Below, piece by piece: positions 39,401 through 47,801 of a DNA stretch of 64,000 nucleotides; the first letter of the stretch is position 1; every line of letters starts with the position of its first letter. The position numbers and the translations under genes were made by a program. The stretch comes from Lysobacterales bacterium (lineage in GTDB: Bacteria; Pseudomonadota; Gammaproteobacteria; Xanthomonadales; Rhodanobacteraceae). Location: contig JAJPID010000060.1 of the NCBI GenBank assembly GCA_021324945.1, forward strand, positions 1-64,000, given 5' to 3'. The notes beneath the pieces were generated by a model, which was given only the letters and a program-made list of their open reading frames with translations, was not told the DNA's origin and searched no databases.

Positions 39401-39657
39401 GCCGACGAATCCGAACTCATCATCGTCAGCCCGGAAATCTGTCCGAGCTGGCGCTCCAGCGGTGTCGTCACCAGCGTCGCCATCGTCGTCGCGGACGCGC
39501 CAGGATAAGTCGTCGTCACCACCAGGCTCGGCGCCTCGATTTCCGGCAATGCGGAAACCGGCAGCGAGCGATAGCCGATGAAGCCTAGCAGCAACACCGC
39601 CATCATCAACAACGATGTGGCGATGGGGCGGCGGATGAAGAGCGAAGAGAAACCCAT
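36445..39657 (-). CDS. RND efflux permease, MdtB-like
   Basis: A 1070-residue HAE1-type permease with the same layout as its neighbour: SLFIRRPIATSLL start, GFVVDDAIVMIENI in helix 4 and GIVKKNAIMMIDFA in helix 10, so the proton relay is intact. A Ser/Thr/Gly/Asn-rich insertion of about 45 residues (about 773-815) sits in the second periplasmic half, just before VPLSTLATATV where relatives have a short loop. It begins 10 bases after the VOC gene ends. Its stop lies within a heptamer array. Confidence 0.9.
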   Translation of the reverse strand: MGFSSLFIRRPIATSLLMMAVLLLGFIGYRSLPVSALPEIEAPSLVVTTTYPGASATTMATLVTTPLERQLGQISGLTMMSSDSSAGLSTIVLQFAMDRDIDIAAQDVQSALRAARLPSSLPYPPVYNRVNPADAPILTLVLSSDSRPLRDVNDYADSIIAQKLSQVPGVGLVSIAGNVRPAVRVQVDPAKLANLGLTLEDVRSALTQANVNAAKGTLNGAVQTYSIGTNDQLQNAQQYASTIINYKNGAPVRLSDVAQVIDGVENDQLAAWANGKPAVLLDIRRQPGANIVNTVAQIQQALPSLRAVLPADVHLDVFADRTVTIRASVRDVEFTLLLTVFLVIAVIFVFLRRLWATVIPSVAVPLSLLGTFAVMSFAGFSLDNLSLMALTVATGFVVDDAIVMIENIVRYIEQGKDSKTAAEIGAREIGFTVVSLTVSLIAVFLPLLLMPGVTGRLFHEFAWVLTIAVAISMLVSLTLTPMMCAYLLDRGSVPVDDAERAHGKPTLFNRMLGVYERTLDWALARRRLIMLFATLSVIATILLYIAIPKGLLPEQDTGLITGVVQADDNIAFPAMENLTEQVADAIRADPSIAGVAAFVGAGSINPTLNQGQLSIVLKDRGQRGSLDQILPRLQRAVAQIPGVALYLKPVQDITLDTRVAPTEYQYTLSDVNAQELSGYATQLTQALRQRPELADVDNNLADSGDALNLQIDRDAASRLGVPMQTIDDTLYDAFGQRQISMIFTQLNQYRVVLEVAPQFRTRSDLMNILSVRSNGASGALTGSNATSLGQTKSANSSTTTGVGQSNVGIPIGSGSTVPLSTLATATVTSAPLVVSHQNQLPAITISFNLAPGYSLSQAVKAINQEVTKLNLPPQVRGDFVGAAAEFSSSLGNELLLILAAVVVIYIVLGVLYESYIHPATIISTLPPAGVGALLALMLCGMSLSVDGIVGIVLLIGIVKKNAIMMIDFAITAQREGLNPHDAIRRACLLRFRPIMMTTMAALLGALPLALGSGIGSELRRPLGVSIVGGLLLSQLVTLYTTPVIYLYMERFHDWITERRNRHAPRIAHEG

Positions 39658-39666
39658 GGCGGCAGC

Positions 39667-40020
39667 TTACGCGCGGGCGCGTGCTCGGCGATGCGTCGCG
39701 ATCTGCCAGAAGTTGCCCAAAGGGTCTTCCACCATGCCGCGGTGGTCGCCATTAGGCGTGTCGAACGGCGCGATCGCACGCGCGCCGGCCTCGGCCACGT
39801 AAACGTGCAGGAATGCGCCTGCCACGTCGCGAACCGCCGCATCGCAGAGCAAAACGATCGAGTCGCCGATTCTCGGTTCGGAAGGAGCTGAGCGGCGGTA
39901 TTCGCCGCGCGCCTCGAACACGTGTGCGACGGAAGCGAACAGACGTTCGGGTTCCGGCGCAAGGAGCCGCGGCACGGCGCGTGGCCATTCGGCCGGAATG
40001 AATGCTTTCTTCATGTGCAT
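39667..40020 (-). CDS. small VOC-superfamily (PhnB/glyoxalase-like) protein
   Basis: A 117-residue protein with the VOC pattern of the PhnB-like group: a start resembling FIPAEWPRAVPRLL, ARIGD-like PRIGDSIVLLCD (about 49-60), AGAFLHVYVAEAGA, and the closing VEDPLGNFWQIATHR. Metal-binding residues typical of true glyoxalase I are not obvious. Its ATG at 40020 overlaps the stop of the adaptor gene, and it precedes the MdtB-like gene by nine bases, so it is part of the efflux operon. A drug-binding role, as for bleomycin-resistance VOC proteins, is conceivable but unproven. Confidence 0.75.
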   Translation of the reverse strand: MHMKKAFIPAEWPRAVPRLLAPEPERLFASVAHVFEARGEYRRSAPSEPRIGDSIVLLCDAAVRDVAGAFLHVYVAEAGARAIAPFDTPNGDHRGMVEDPLGNFWQIATHRRARARA

Positions 40021-41336
40021 CATCGGCCGCGTCCGGGCCGGCCGCCGCCGCCCTGCGCCGCGGCTTTCTTGATCTCTTCGGCTGTCGGGGTTTTCGGTAC
40101 CTCGCCGGGCTTCATCGGCGTGACTCGGCTGCCTTCCTTCAGACGGAACTGGCCCTCGGTGACGACCAGGTCGCCCGCCTGCACGCCACTCACCAGTTCG
40201 TGCGTGTCGTCGGCTTCGCCCAGCACCTGTACGGGCTGCATCTTCACCGTCGGCGCATTGGCATCGTCCGCGTTCGTCGCGCCGGCGGCGTTGCCGCTCC
40301 CGTTGCCGCGGCGATGATGCCGCCGCGGCGCGCCGGCGGTGGTGGCCGTGGCCGCGGGCGTGCTGTTTCTGCCGTTTGGCACGACGACATACACATAGTC
40401 GCCGCTCGGCCCGCGCTGCACTGCTGCGGTCGGCACCACCAGACCGTTGTCTACCGTGCCCACCTGCATGCGCAGGTTGACGAACTGTCCGGGCCACAAT
40501 TCATTCGACTGATTGGGGAATTCCGCCTTCAACTTGAAGGTGGAAGTATTGGGATCGATCTGGTTGTCGACGACCTTCAGCACGCCGCCGCTCGCGGTGG
40601 TCTTGTTGGAGGTGGGGTCGATCACCCACAGCGGCAGCGGCGACTTCGCCTGCGCGTTGCGCACTTCATCCAGATATTTGCCGGCCAGCGTGAAGATCAC
40701 GTTGATCGGATGCAGTTGCGTGATCACCACGATCGAAGAGCTGGTGGTCAGCACGTTGCCCGGATCGACCTGCCGGATCCCGGCCAGACCGTCGATGGGC
40801 GAGAGCACCTTGGTGTAACCCAGTTGCACCTGCGCATCGCGGATCGCCGCCTCGTCCGCGGCCACCGTCGCCACGAGCTGGCGCACGGTATTGGCCTGCG
40901 TGATACGGTTGATTTGCGCGACGTACTGCTTGTATTGCGGATCTTCGCTGCGCTGGAGATTGGCGCGCGCGGTGGCGAGCTGCGCCTCGTCCTGACCCTT
41001 CTTGGCGACCGCCTGATCGTATTGCGCCTGGAAGGTGCTGGGGTCAATCTCGGCGAGCACCTCGCCTTTCTTCACCGGCTGGCCTTCGATGAAATCGAGT
41101 TTCAGCAATTTTCCGCCGACCTGCGGCAACACCGTCACCGTGTTCAGCGCCTGCACCGTACCGTTGGAGCTGAGATAGACCGGCACGTTCTCGCGCACCA
41201 CCGGCACCACGGTTACCGGCACCGGCGCGTTGGATTGATCGAAGCCGGATGCTGGCGCGCGATGCAGCCACCGCCACCCCAGCACGGCGACGATGACCAC
41301 GGCGATCGCAACTGCTATCCATTTGCCGCGCGACAT
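40020..41336 (-). CDS. RND efflux periplasmic adaptor, MdtA-like
   Basis: A 438-residue membrane fusion protein that links the RND permeases to an outer-membrane channel. It has an N-terminal membrane anchor (about 5-22), a lipoyl/barrel-sandwich domain (VLPQVGGKLLKLDFIEGQPV, about 69-88), a helical hairpin, the matching lipoyl half TKVLSPIDGLAGI and a beta-barrel. A His/Arg/Gly/Ala-rich insert (about 325-365) interrupts the C-terminal region, and the end is Gly/Arg-rich. It starts the adaptor-VOC-MdtB-MdtC operon with an AAGGG ribosome site (41341-41345 on the minus strand). Confidence 0.9.
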   Translation of the reverse strand: MSRGKWIAVAIAVVIVAVLGWRWLHRAPASGFDQSNAPVPVTVVPVVRENVPVYLSSNGTVQALNTVTVLPQVGGKLLKLDFIEGQPVKKGEVLAEIDPSTFQAQYDQAVAKKGQDEAQLATARANLQRSEDPQYKQYVAQINRITQANTVRQLVATVAADEAAIRDAQVQLGYTKVLSPIDGLAGIRQVDPGNVLTTSSSIVVITQLHPINVIFTLAGKYLDEVRNAQAKSPLPLWVIDPTSNKTTASGGVLKVVDNQIDPNTSTFKLKAEFPNQSNELWPGQFVNLRMQVGTVDNGLVVPTAAVQRGPSGDYVYVVVPNGRNSTPAATATTAGAPRRHHRRGNGSGNAAGATNADDANAPTVKMQPVQVLGEADDTHELVSGVQAGDLVVTEGQFRLKEGSRVTPMKPGEVPKTPTAEEIKKAAAQGGGGRPGRGR

Positions 41337-41498
41337 GCACTGTCCCTTGTGACGAATGAATACGCGCGCATGCTAACCGCGCGGATTGAACCGCACCGCA
41401 CCGGATGCCGCGCTGCAAGTAAAGTAGCGTAAAGCATCGCCGCATCACGCGGTGGATGCGTGACTTCCGGGCTACGGCGTGCGCCGCGAGGCCACGCG

Positions 41499-43049
41499 CT
41501 ACTCTTCTGCGGCGATGGTCGGCACACCTTGCACCGCAGGCGGAAGCGTCGCACCGGAGTGCACGGCGGAGAGCCTCTTCATCGGCCACACCATCGCGAT
41601 CGCGATCGCCGTGCAGACCACGCCGGCCCAGCCGAGGTTGGTGAAGAGGTGCGTGTAGATCGGCAACGACTGCACCGGATCGGTCACATTCTGCGGCACC
41701 GCGGCATAGTTCGCAACGATCCCGCCGAGATACTGCGAAATGCCGACACCGACGTAGTACGCGCCCATCATGAAACCGCCCATGCGCGCAGGCACGTAGC
41801 GCGCGATCATCGCCAGCCCCAATCCGCTCACCAGCAATTCGCCCAGCGAATACAAACCATAGCCCCAGATGAGCACCCAGGAAGAAGCCTTGCCGGGTTC
41901 GGTGGTGAAGTTGCCGGCGAGGCCATAGACGAAGTAGCCGGCCGCGACCATCGCGAAACCCAGCGCGAATTTCGCGGCGATCGACAAATCCTTGCCGCGC
42001 TTGCCGGCGGCGGTATAGATCCAGGCGAGGATCGGCGATAGCAGCATGATCCACGCCGGATTCAGCGCCTGATATTGGCCCGGTGCCCATGTAAAGAGAT
42101 GCACGCCGAACAGCGTCTGGTTCCAGTCTGTGTTGCGCAGCGCGAACAGCGCCAGCGAAGTCGGCATCTGCTGATAGAAGATGAAGAAGAAGATGGTCTG
42201 TATGGTCAGGATGAAAGCGGCGAGCAAGCCGGCGCGTTCGCCGTGTTCGCTGCGCGCGATCAGGTAACCGAAGATGCACACCAGCGCCGCGCCGGCGGTC
42301 CACACGAAGGCGCGCGCGATCGCCTGATGTTGCAGGATCAACGCCGCGGCGATCACGCACAGCGCGCCGACGGCCAGCACGATTGCCAGGCGTTTGACAT
42401 CGAGCGGGCGCTGATCCGGATCCGAGCCGATGTGCGCCAGAGTGGCGCGCATGAAGGCGAAATTGATCAAGCCGATGACGAGGCCCGCGCAGCACACACC
42501 GAAAGCCGCATGCCAGCCGAATTGGTTCTGGTAGGCCGCGTTCACCCAGTCTTTGATCTTGGGCGTCAGCGACATCGACACCACCGAGCCAACGTTTACC
42601 GCCATGTAGTAGATGGTGAACGCGCTATCGATGCGCGAGTCGTCGCCTTCGTAGATCTTGCGCACGAGATTGCCCGCGTTCGGCTTGAACAGGCCGTTGC
42701 CGACCACGATCACGCCAAGCGAGAAATAGAGGAACGTGGGATTCTCGGTAGGCAGCGTGATCAAGCCGTAACCGATTGCGAGGATCGCGGCGCCTGTCAA
42801 CATCGTGCGGCGTGTGCCGAGGATACCGTCGCCCACCCAGCCGCCGATCGCCGGCGCCACGTAGATTAGCGCCGCGCCCGCGCTCCAGACCAGGTTGGCG
42901 TGCACGTCGTCGAAACCGAGCCGCTGCACCATGTAATAGACAATCAGTGCCTGCATGCCGTAGAAGCCGAAGCGCTCCCACAGCTCGATCAGGAACACGG
43001 TCGAGAACGAGCGTGTCTTGGAAACGGCTGGTTGCATGGCGGTATTCAT
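41499..43049 (-). CDS. POT-family proton-dependent oligopeptide transporter
   Basis: A 516-residue major-facilitator protein of the PTR2/POT type that imports di- and tripeptides with protons. The signature [19 protein letters not shown] (about 22-40), containing ExxERFxYY-like residues, and the second motif [12 protein letters not shown] are present, with about 14 membrane segments. The ATG at 43049 fits the family; an earlier start adds eight residues. It is divergent from thyA and 162 bp upstream of the efflux operon, a gap with no clear promoter found by eye. Confidence 0.9.
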   Translation of the reverse strand: MNTAMQPAVSKTRSFSTVFLIELWERFGFYGMQALIVYYMVQRLGFDDVHANLVWSAGAALIYVAPAIGGWVGDGILGTRRTMLTGAAILAIGYGLITLPTENPTFLYFSLGVIVVGNGLFKPNAGNLVRKIYEGDDSRIDSAFTIYYMAVNVGSVVSMSLTPKIKDWVNAAYQNQFGWHAAFGVCCAGLVIGLINFAFMRATLAHIGSDPDQRPLDVKRLAIVLAVGALCVIAAALILQHQAIARAFVWTAGAALVCIFGYLIARSEHGERAGLLAAFILTIQTIFFFIFYQQMPTSLALFALRNTDWNQTLFGVHLFTWAPGQYQALNPAWIMLLSPILAWIYTAAGKRGKDLSIAAKFALGFAMVAAGYFVYGLAGNFTTEPGKASSWVLIWGYGLYSLGELLVSGLGLAMIARYVPARMGGFMMGAYYVGVGISQYLGGIVANYAAVPQNVTDPVQSLPIYTHLFTNLGWAGVVCTAIAIAMVWPMKRLSAVHSGATLPPAVQGVPTIAAEE

Positions 43050-43116
43050 GGCGGTGCAGCCCCTGCGGGTCAAAGTCGGCCAAGCCTAACCCATGCGGGG
43101 CGCGAAAGGTCAAGAA

Positions 43117-43137
43117 CGAGGGTCGAGGGGAGAGGTT
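43117..43137 (+). repeat. three-unit heptamer tract upstream of thyA
   Basis: CGAGGGT, CGAGGGG, AGAGGTT are contiguous. The CGAGGGN unit is the same as in the tract at 36378. It lies in the 152-bp gap between divergent transporter and thyA genes. Confidence 0.5.
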
Positions 43138-43201
43138 CCCCGCCAAGCCGCGGAACACGAAATCTTGTACGCTCTTTCGATTCCGGTTTCCGACCCCCGA
43201 C

Positions 43202-43996
43202 ATGCACGTCTATCTCGACCTGCTGCGCGACATCCTGGAAAACGGCGTGCGCAAGCAGGATCGTACCGGCACCGGTACGCTTTCCGTGTTCGGCCGGCAG
43301 ATGCGTTTTGATCTGACACACGGATTTCCGCTGTTGACCACCAAGAAACTGCACACCAAATCGATCGTGCATGAGCTGCTGTGGTTCCTTCGCGGCGACA
43401 CCAACATCCGCTATTTGAAGGAGCATGGCGTCAGCATCTGGGATGAGTGGGCAGACAAGGACGGCGAGCTCGGTCCGGTGTATGGAAAGCAGTGGCGTTC
43501 GTGGCCAACCGCGGACGGACGCACGATCGACCAGATCGCGCAGGTAATCGAGCAGATCGAACGCAATCCCGATTCGCGACGGTTGATCGTTTCGGCATGG
43601 AACGTGGGCGAGTTGGAGAAGATGGCGCTGCCGCCGTGCCACGCGCTGTTCCAGTTTCATGTCGCGAACGGCCGCTTGTCCTGCCAGCTCTATCAGCGTT
43701 CAGCCGACGTCTTTCTCGGCGTACCGTTCAACATCGCCTCATATGCATTGCTCACCTGCATGATCGCGCAGGTGTGCAGGCTGACGCCGGGCGAGTTCGT
43801 GCACACGCTGGGCGATGCGCATCTTTATCTCAATCATCTCGAGCAGGCGCGGGAACAACTGACGCGCACGCCGCGCACACCGCCGAAGCTGGCCCTGAAT
43901 CCTGACGTGCGCTCGATCTTCGATTTCCGTTTCGAAGACATCCGCATCGTCGATTACGACCCGCATCCGGCGATCAAGGCGCCCATCGCGGTTTGA
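43202..43996 (+). CDS. thyA: thymidylate synthase
   Basis: ThyA methylates dUMP to dTMP using methylenetetrahydrofolate, releasing dihydrofolate. The 264-residue product has the [11 protein letters not shown] start (about 21-31), [11 protein letters not shown], the catalytic cysteine in [12 protein letters not shown], and [19 protein letters not shown], all canonical. The start at 43202 gives the standard N-terminus. It is followed two bases later by folA, which recycles the dihydrofolate, a common pairing. Confidence 0.97.
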   Translation: MHVYLDLLRDILENGVRKQDRTGTGTLSVFGRQMRFDLTHGFPLLTTKKLHTKSIVHELLWFLRGDTNIRYLKEHGVSIWDEWADKDGELGPVYGKQWRSWPTADGRTIDQIAQVIEQIERNPDSRRLIVSAWNVGELEKMALPPCHALFQFHVANGRLSCQLYQRSADVFLGVPFNIASYALLTCMIAQVCRLTPGEFVHTLGDAHLYLNHLEQAREQLTRTPRTPPKLALNPDVRSIFDFRFEDIRIVDYDPHPAIKAPIAV

Positions 43997-43998
43997 CG

Positions 43999-44493
43999 AT
44001 GGCCGCGTCGATCATCCTGCTCGCCGCGCTGGACCGCCGCCGCGCCATTGGTCGCAACGACGCGATGCCTTGGCATCTGCCGGATGACCTGAAGCGCTTC
44101 AAGGCACGCACGTTGGTCAAGCCGGTGCTGATGGGCCGCAAGACGGCGCTCGCCATCGGCCGCGCGCTGTCCGGCCGCGAGAACCTGGTTTGGAGCCGTT
44201 CGAACACCGCGCCGTTTGCGCAACAGCGGATCGTGCACTCGCTGGACGAAGCGATCGACCTCGCTCGTGGAGAGGAATTGATCGTGATCGGCGGCGGCGA
44301 GGTGTACGCGTCGGCTCTGCCACGGGCGACTCGGCTGTGGCTGACGCAGGTCGACACCGAAACGCCGGACGCCGACACGTTTTTTCCGCAACTCGATTTG
44401 CGGCAATGGCGCGAGACCGCGCGCGAACATCATCCGGTGGATGCGAAGCACGCCTTCGCATTCGACTTCGTCGATTACGTTCGCGTGCAATGA
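43999..44493 (+). CDS. folA: dihydrofolate reductase
   Basis: FolA reduces dihydrofolate with NADPH, restoring the tetrahydrofolate used by ThyA. The 164-residue enzyme shows LAALDRRRAIGRNDAMPWHL with the substrate-site Trp and the acidic residue of LPDDLKRF, the NADPH motif MGRKT and VIGGGEVYASAL. The ATG at 43999 is two bases past the thyA stop; a TTG at 43993 is in frame but overlaps thyA. Its stop overlaps the next ATG. Confidence 0.95.
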   Translation: MAASIILLAALDRRRAIGRNDAMPWHLPDDLKRFKARTLVKPVLMGRKTALAIGRALSGRENLVWSRSNTAPFAQQRIVHSLDEAIDLARGEELIVIGGGEVYASALPRATRLWLTQVDTETPDADTFFPQLDLRQWRETAREHHPVDAKHAFAFDFVDYVRVQ

Positions 44494-45425
44494 TCGAAGT
44501 CGCCGCGGGTGTATTGAGCGACGCGCGCGGCCGCGTGCTGCTGATGCAGCGCAAGCCCGGCGCGCATCTGGCCGGTTTGTGGGAATTTCCCGGCGGCAAA
44601 CTCGAACACGGTGAGAGCGTCGAGCAGGCATTGCGGCGCGAATTGCGCGAAGAATTGGGAATCGAGGCGCGCACGTTCGAGCCGCTGATCTCGTTGCCGT
44701 GGCGTTATCCCGAAAAAACGGTTCGCCTGCACGTGCTGCGCGTCATTGATTGGATCGGGGAACCGCAGCCGCGCGAAGGTCATCCGCTACAGTGGGTGAG
44801 CGTGGATGAACTCAAACCACAGGTCATGCCGGCAGCCGATCGCCCGGTCGTGGCAGCGTTGCGATTACCTGTGCTGTATGCCATTTCGCCCGCGAATCTG
44901 CTCGAGCCGGTTGCCGCGCTGGCCTGGGTGCGACCATTAATGGCTGATCCGCGCACGCCACTGCTGCAATTGCGGCTTCCGCAAATGTCTCGCGCGAATC
45001 TGCGCGAGCTGGTGAGCAGCGCATTGTCGATTGCGCCATCGTTACGCGAACGGCTGCTGATCAATGCAGACTTGAAACTCGCGCACGAACTCGGCATCGG
45101 CGTGCACCTGCGTGGGCCGCAATTGCTTCGGCTGCAAGAGCGGCCGTTGCCGATGCGGCACTGGGTGAGCGCTTCCTGCCATAATGCAGAAGAACTCGAA
45201 CGCGCTGCGCAGATCGGCGCGGATTTCGCGACGCTTTCTCCAGTGCTCGCCACGGATTCGCATCCCGATGCACCCTCTCTAGGATGGCCGCGTTTTGCCA
45301 AATTGACCTTCGCTGCACGATTGCCGGTTTACGCGCTGGGCGGCGTCGGCCCGCGGGATCTGCCACACGCGCGCGTTGTCGGTGCGCAGGGCGTGGCGGG
45401 CATCAGTGCGTTTGCGTGCGCTTGA
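44490..45425 (+). CDS. MutT (8-oxo-dGTP hydrolase) - ThiE-like fusion protein
   Basis: A 311-residue two-domain protein. Residues 1-130 are a MutT-type Nudix hydrolase with box GGKLEHGESVEQALRRELRE followed by EL, which removes 8-oxo-dGTP. Residues about 140-311 resemble the thiamine phosphate synthase/TenI barrel (VHLRGPQLL, HWVSASCHNAEEL, GADFATLSPVLATDSH, VYALGGVGPRDL), a fusion known in many gammaproteobacteria whose second domain has no settled role. ATGA overlap with folA puts it in the thyA-folA operon. Its last 23 bases overlap the 3' end of convergent coaE. Confidence 0.88.
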   Translation: MIEVAAGVLSDARGRVLLMQRKPGAHLAGLWEFPGGKLEHGESVEQALRRELREELGIEARTFEPLISLPWRYPEKTVRLHVLRVIDWIGEPQPREGHPLQWVSVDELKPQVMPAADRPVVAALRLPVLYAISPANLLEPVAALAWVRPLMADPRTPLLQLRLPQMSRANLRELVSSALSIAPSLRERLLINADLKLAHELGIGVHLRGPQLLRLQERPLPMRHWVSASCHNAEELERAAQIGADFATLSPVLATDSHPDAPSLGWPRFAKLTFAARLPVYALGGVGPRDLPHARVVGAQGVAGISAFACA

Positions 45426-46056
45426 GTTCCGCCAATTGCAAATACTTCGTGTGCAGCACCTGAACCTGCGCATCCAGCAGCGACTCGTCGCCGTCGTTGA
45501 CGATCACGTCCTGCGCCAGCGCCTGACGTTGCAAGCGCGTGGCCTGTGCAGCCAGCATGCGTTGTGCCTGCTCCAACGTGACGCCGTCACGCTTCATCAG
45601 GCGATCGATCTGCACCTCTTCAGGCGCATCAACCAGCAACACGCGATCGACGAAATCGTACTGCGGCCAGGTTTCGACGAGCAGCGGAATCATCAGCAGA
45701 CAATAAGGTCCGCTATCCATCGCTATGCGACGGCGCAGCCAGGCGCGCACGCGGGGGTGCACGATCGCTTCCAGTTTTTTGCGCGCATGGGCATCGTCGA
45801 AGATGCGCTCGCGCAGCACGCGGCGATTGAGGGTGCCATCCGCATTCAATACGTCCGCACCGAACACGAATTCGATTTCCGCCAGCGCCGATTCGCCCGG
45901 TTCCACCACCGCGCGGGCCGCGGTATCGGCGTCGTGCACGCGCACGCCCAGCGTCTCAAAACGCCGCGCAACCGCGTTCTTGCCCGAAGCCACGCCCCCG
46001 GTAAGGGCGATCACTGTGTCACGCAAGTCTGTCGATGCAGATGTATCTGCGTTCAA
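45403..46056 (-). CDS. coaE: dephospho-CoA kinase
   Basis: CoaE phosphorylates dephospho-CoA in the last step of coenzyme A synthesis. The 217-residue kinase has the P-loop GGVASGKN at 20-27, where the last residue is Asn in place of the usual Ser/Thr, the Asp in DADTAARAVV, and the CoA/lid segments HPRVRAWL and RDGVTLEQAQRML. The start is read as TTG at 46056, overlapping the upstream stop as TTGA; a GTG at 46014 is too short at the N-terminus. It usually follows pilD; here a PEtN transferase lies between. Confidence 0.9.
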   Translation of the reverse strand: MNADTSASTDLRDTVIALTGGVASGKNAVARRFETLGVRVHDADTAARAVVEPGESALAEIEFVFGADVLNADGTLNRRVLRERIFDDAHARKKLEAIVHPRVRAWLRRRIAMDSGPYCLLMIPLLVETWPQYDFVDRVLLVDAPEEVQIDRLMKRDGVTLEQAQRMLAAQATRLQRQALAQDVIVNDGDESLLDAQVQVLHTKYLQLAELKRTQTH

Positions 46057-47801
46057 TCTCGGTGCTGTCCATCAACGACGGCTTTGGATGTACTCGGCGG
46101 CAGCACGATTTCACACCCTTTGCCGAATACGGATTTGTCATAATCAGTCTGCCATAGGGGATTGACGATACGCGGGCGATACAACCACCGCGAACTGAAC
46201 AGACTCCGTGTTTCATCATGGCTTGGAAAGTTGATACCAGCCATATCGGCTATGGACTCAAACGTATCGGCGCTGAGTGTCAACTTGTTCGCGTTCTGGT
46301 GAAGAATTCGAATGCGTTGTGGATGAAGCGCGGCATAGGCGTTTGAATACCAGAAAAGGGCCGGGATCTGGAAGTCATAACGTGAACCGAGGCCATGGCC
46401 AGCGTGACTGCATGTTGGCGTAGGAAGCGTCTCACCGTGATCTGATTCGAACCACAGCGCAGTCGCGGCCTCGGTCTCACGCAACGCGCCGATGATCTGA
46501 GCGAGAACGTGGTCGGTGTAAAGAATGGTATTGTCGTAACTATTTCGCAGACGCTCCCCTTGAGGAACGGGGCTGTTCTTGTCGGAGAAGGTGGGGTAGA
46601 AACGCTTGAAAGAAGCGGGATATCGATAGTCATAACTGAGATGACTACCCATCATGTGCAGCACGATGAAAAGATCGCGGTTCGATGAATTGATCGCATC
46701 GCGCAGCGGCTGAACCAGGTCTTCGTCATAACTGCCGGGGGCAGTCCAGCTCGCATGATTGAGCCATTGCACGTGGTCAGCTTCGTAGGCATACGTAGCC
46801 ACTGGTGAATCGAATTTTCCGAGTGGCAACTGGTTGGAAATCCAGTAAGTCTCAAAACCGGCCTCATGCATTGCTCGCAAAATGGAGGCCTCGCCGAAAA
46901 CAGGACTCATGCTGGTGATCGGCTTTCGAGTCAGGATCAATGGGATAGCCATAATTGATTCAGGCCATGACGTAATCATGTGGCCGATTGGAATCAAATT
47001 GGGCGTATTTGCGAGCTCCGGATTTGTCGAACGGTTGTAACCAAAAAGCTGCCAGTGATCCCTGCGGCTGCTCTCTCCAATTACCAAGACGTAAATCTCG
47101 CGTTCGTTCGAATGTACATCGCGGTGAGCGTTGAAACGGAAGGCCGCGAGTTTGGCCGCGTCTGCGCGCACTTCCTTCATTTGTTCGTGATAAACGATCA
47201 TGCGCTGAAATATGCCGAAAGGATATCCAGGTTCGACTGAATCCAGCAGCGTGGATAGTGTGGAGGACATCGTTCGCACAGAGTCGCGAACGTTCCCCTT
47301 TGCGGCAACAATCGAGGACACGGCAATCACGAGGGGCGTCATGAGCGCGATGACCAGCAACCATTCTCTTGTCTTGTGACCCCAACGAAAGCCTGACCGC
47401 CAACTCATCCATGCTGCTACCAGGGGCAGGGCCAGTGCGGTCAACAAGCAGAAAGCAAGAGGAATCATCGCAGCGCCCAAGTACTCGCGAGTTTCCCTAG
47501 GATTTGTTGCAAAAAGCGTTGCCATGACTTCGGATGAAGTCGGATGGTGGTATTGGGCAACGAAGAAAGTCTCCAACGGTGCCAACAGTGCAAATGGAGT
47601 GAGCAGCAGGCAGGCGATCCACGGCCACCGCCCGCAAAAGGCGAAAAGAAACAGCAATAGGAGGAGTGGCACTGCGAGGGCTTGTATCCAGACGATGGGC
47701 CCACTCGTGTGTGCGAACCAGATCAGGTTCGGCAGCATTAGCAGTGCTATCAATGCACCGATCAGATAGATAGCCAGTCGCTGGTTCAAGTTTGGCTTCA
47801 T
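46053..47801 (-). CDS. phosphoethanolamine transferase, EptA/CptA family
   Basis: A 582-residue inner-membrane enzyme that transfers phosphoethanolamine to lipid A or core sugars. Four to five N-terminal membrane segments (to about residue 165) precede a periplasmic sulfatase-like domain with VLVIGESSRRDHWQLFGYNR, whose Ser replaces the Thr nucleophile common in EptA, and the metal motif WFESDHGE. It overlaps pilD upstream and coaE downstream by four bases each. Its sequence is visibly more A+T-rich than pilD, pilC and coaE, suggesting acquisition. Exact acceptor is unknown. Confidence 0.82.
   Translation of the reverse strand: MKPNLNQRLAIYLIGALIALLMLPNLIWFAHTSGPIVWIQALAVPLLLLLFLFAFCGRWPWIACLLLTPFALLAPLETFFVAQYHHPTSSEVMATLFATNPRETREYLGAAMIPLAFCLLTALALPLVAAWMSWRSGFRWGHKTREWLLVIALMTPLVIAVSSIVAAKGNVRDSVRTMSSTLSTLLDSVEPGYPFGIFQRMIVYHEQMKEVRADAAKLAAFRFNAHRDVHSNEREIYVLVIGESSRRDHWQLFGYNRSTNPELANTPNLIPIGHMITSWPESIMAIPLILTRKPITSMSPVFGEASILRAMHEAGFETYWISNQLPLGKFDSPVATYAYEADHVQWLNHASWTAPGSYDEDLVQPLRDAINSSNRDLFIVLHMMGSHLSYDYRYPASFKRFYPTFSDKNSPVPQGERLRNSYDNTILYTDHVLAQIIGALRETEAATALWFESDHGETLPTPTCSHAGHGLGSRYDFQIPALFWYSNAYAALHPQRIRILHQNANKLTLSADTFESIADMAGINFPSHDETRSLFSSRWLYRPRIVNPLWQTDYDKSVFGKGCEIVLPPSTSKAVVDGQHRD

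Noticed and set aside
37150..39588. An 812-codon plus-strand frame opposite the MdtB-like gene
   Set aside because: Extremely His/Arg/Gln-rich antisense translation of membrane-protein codons, not a real protein.
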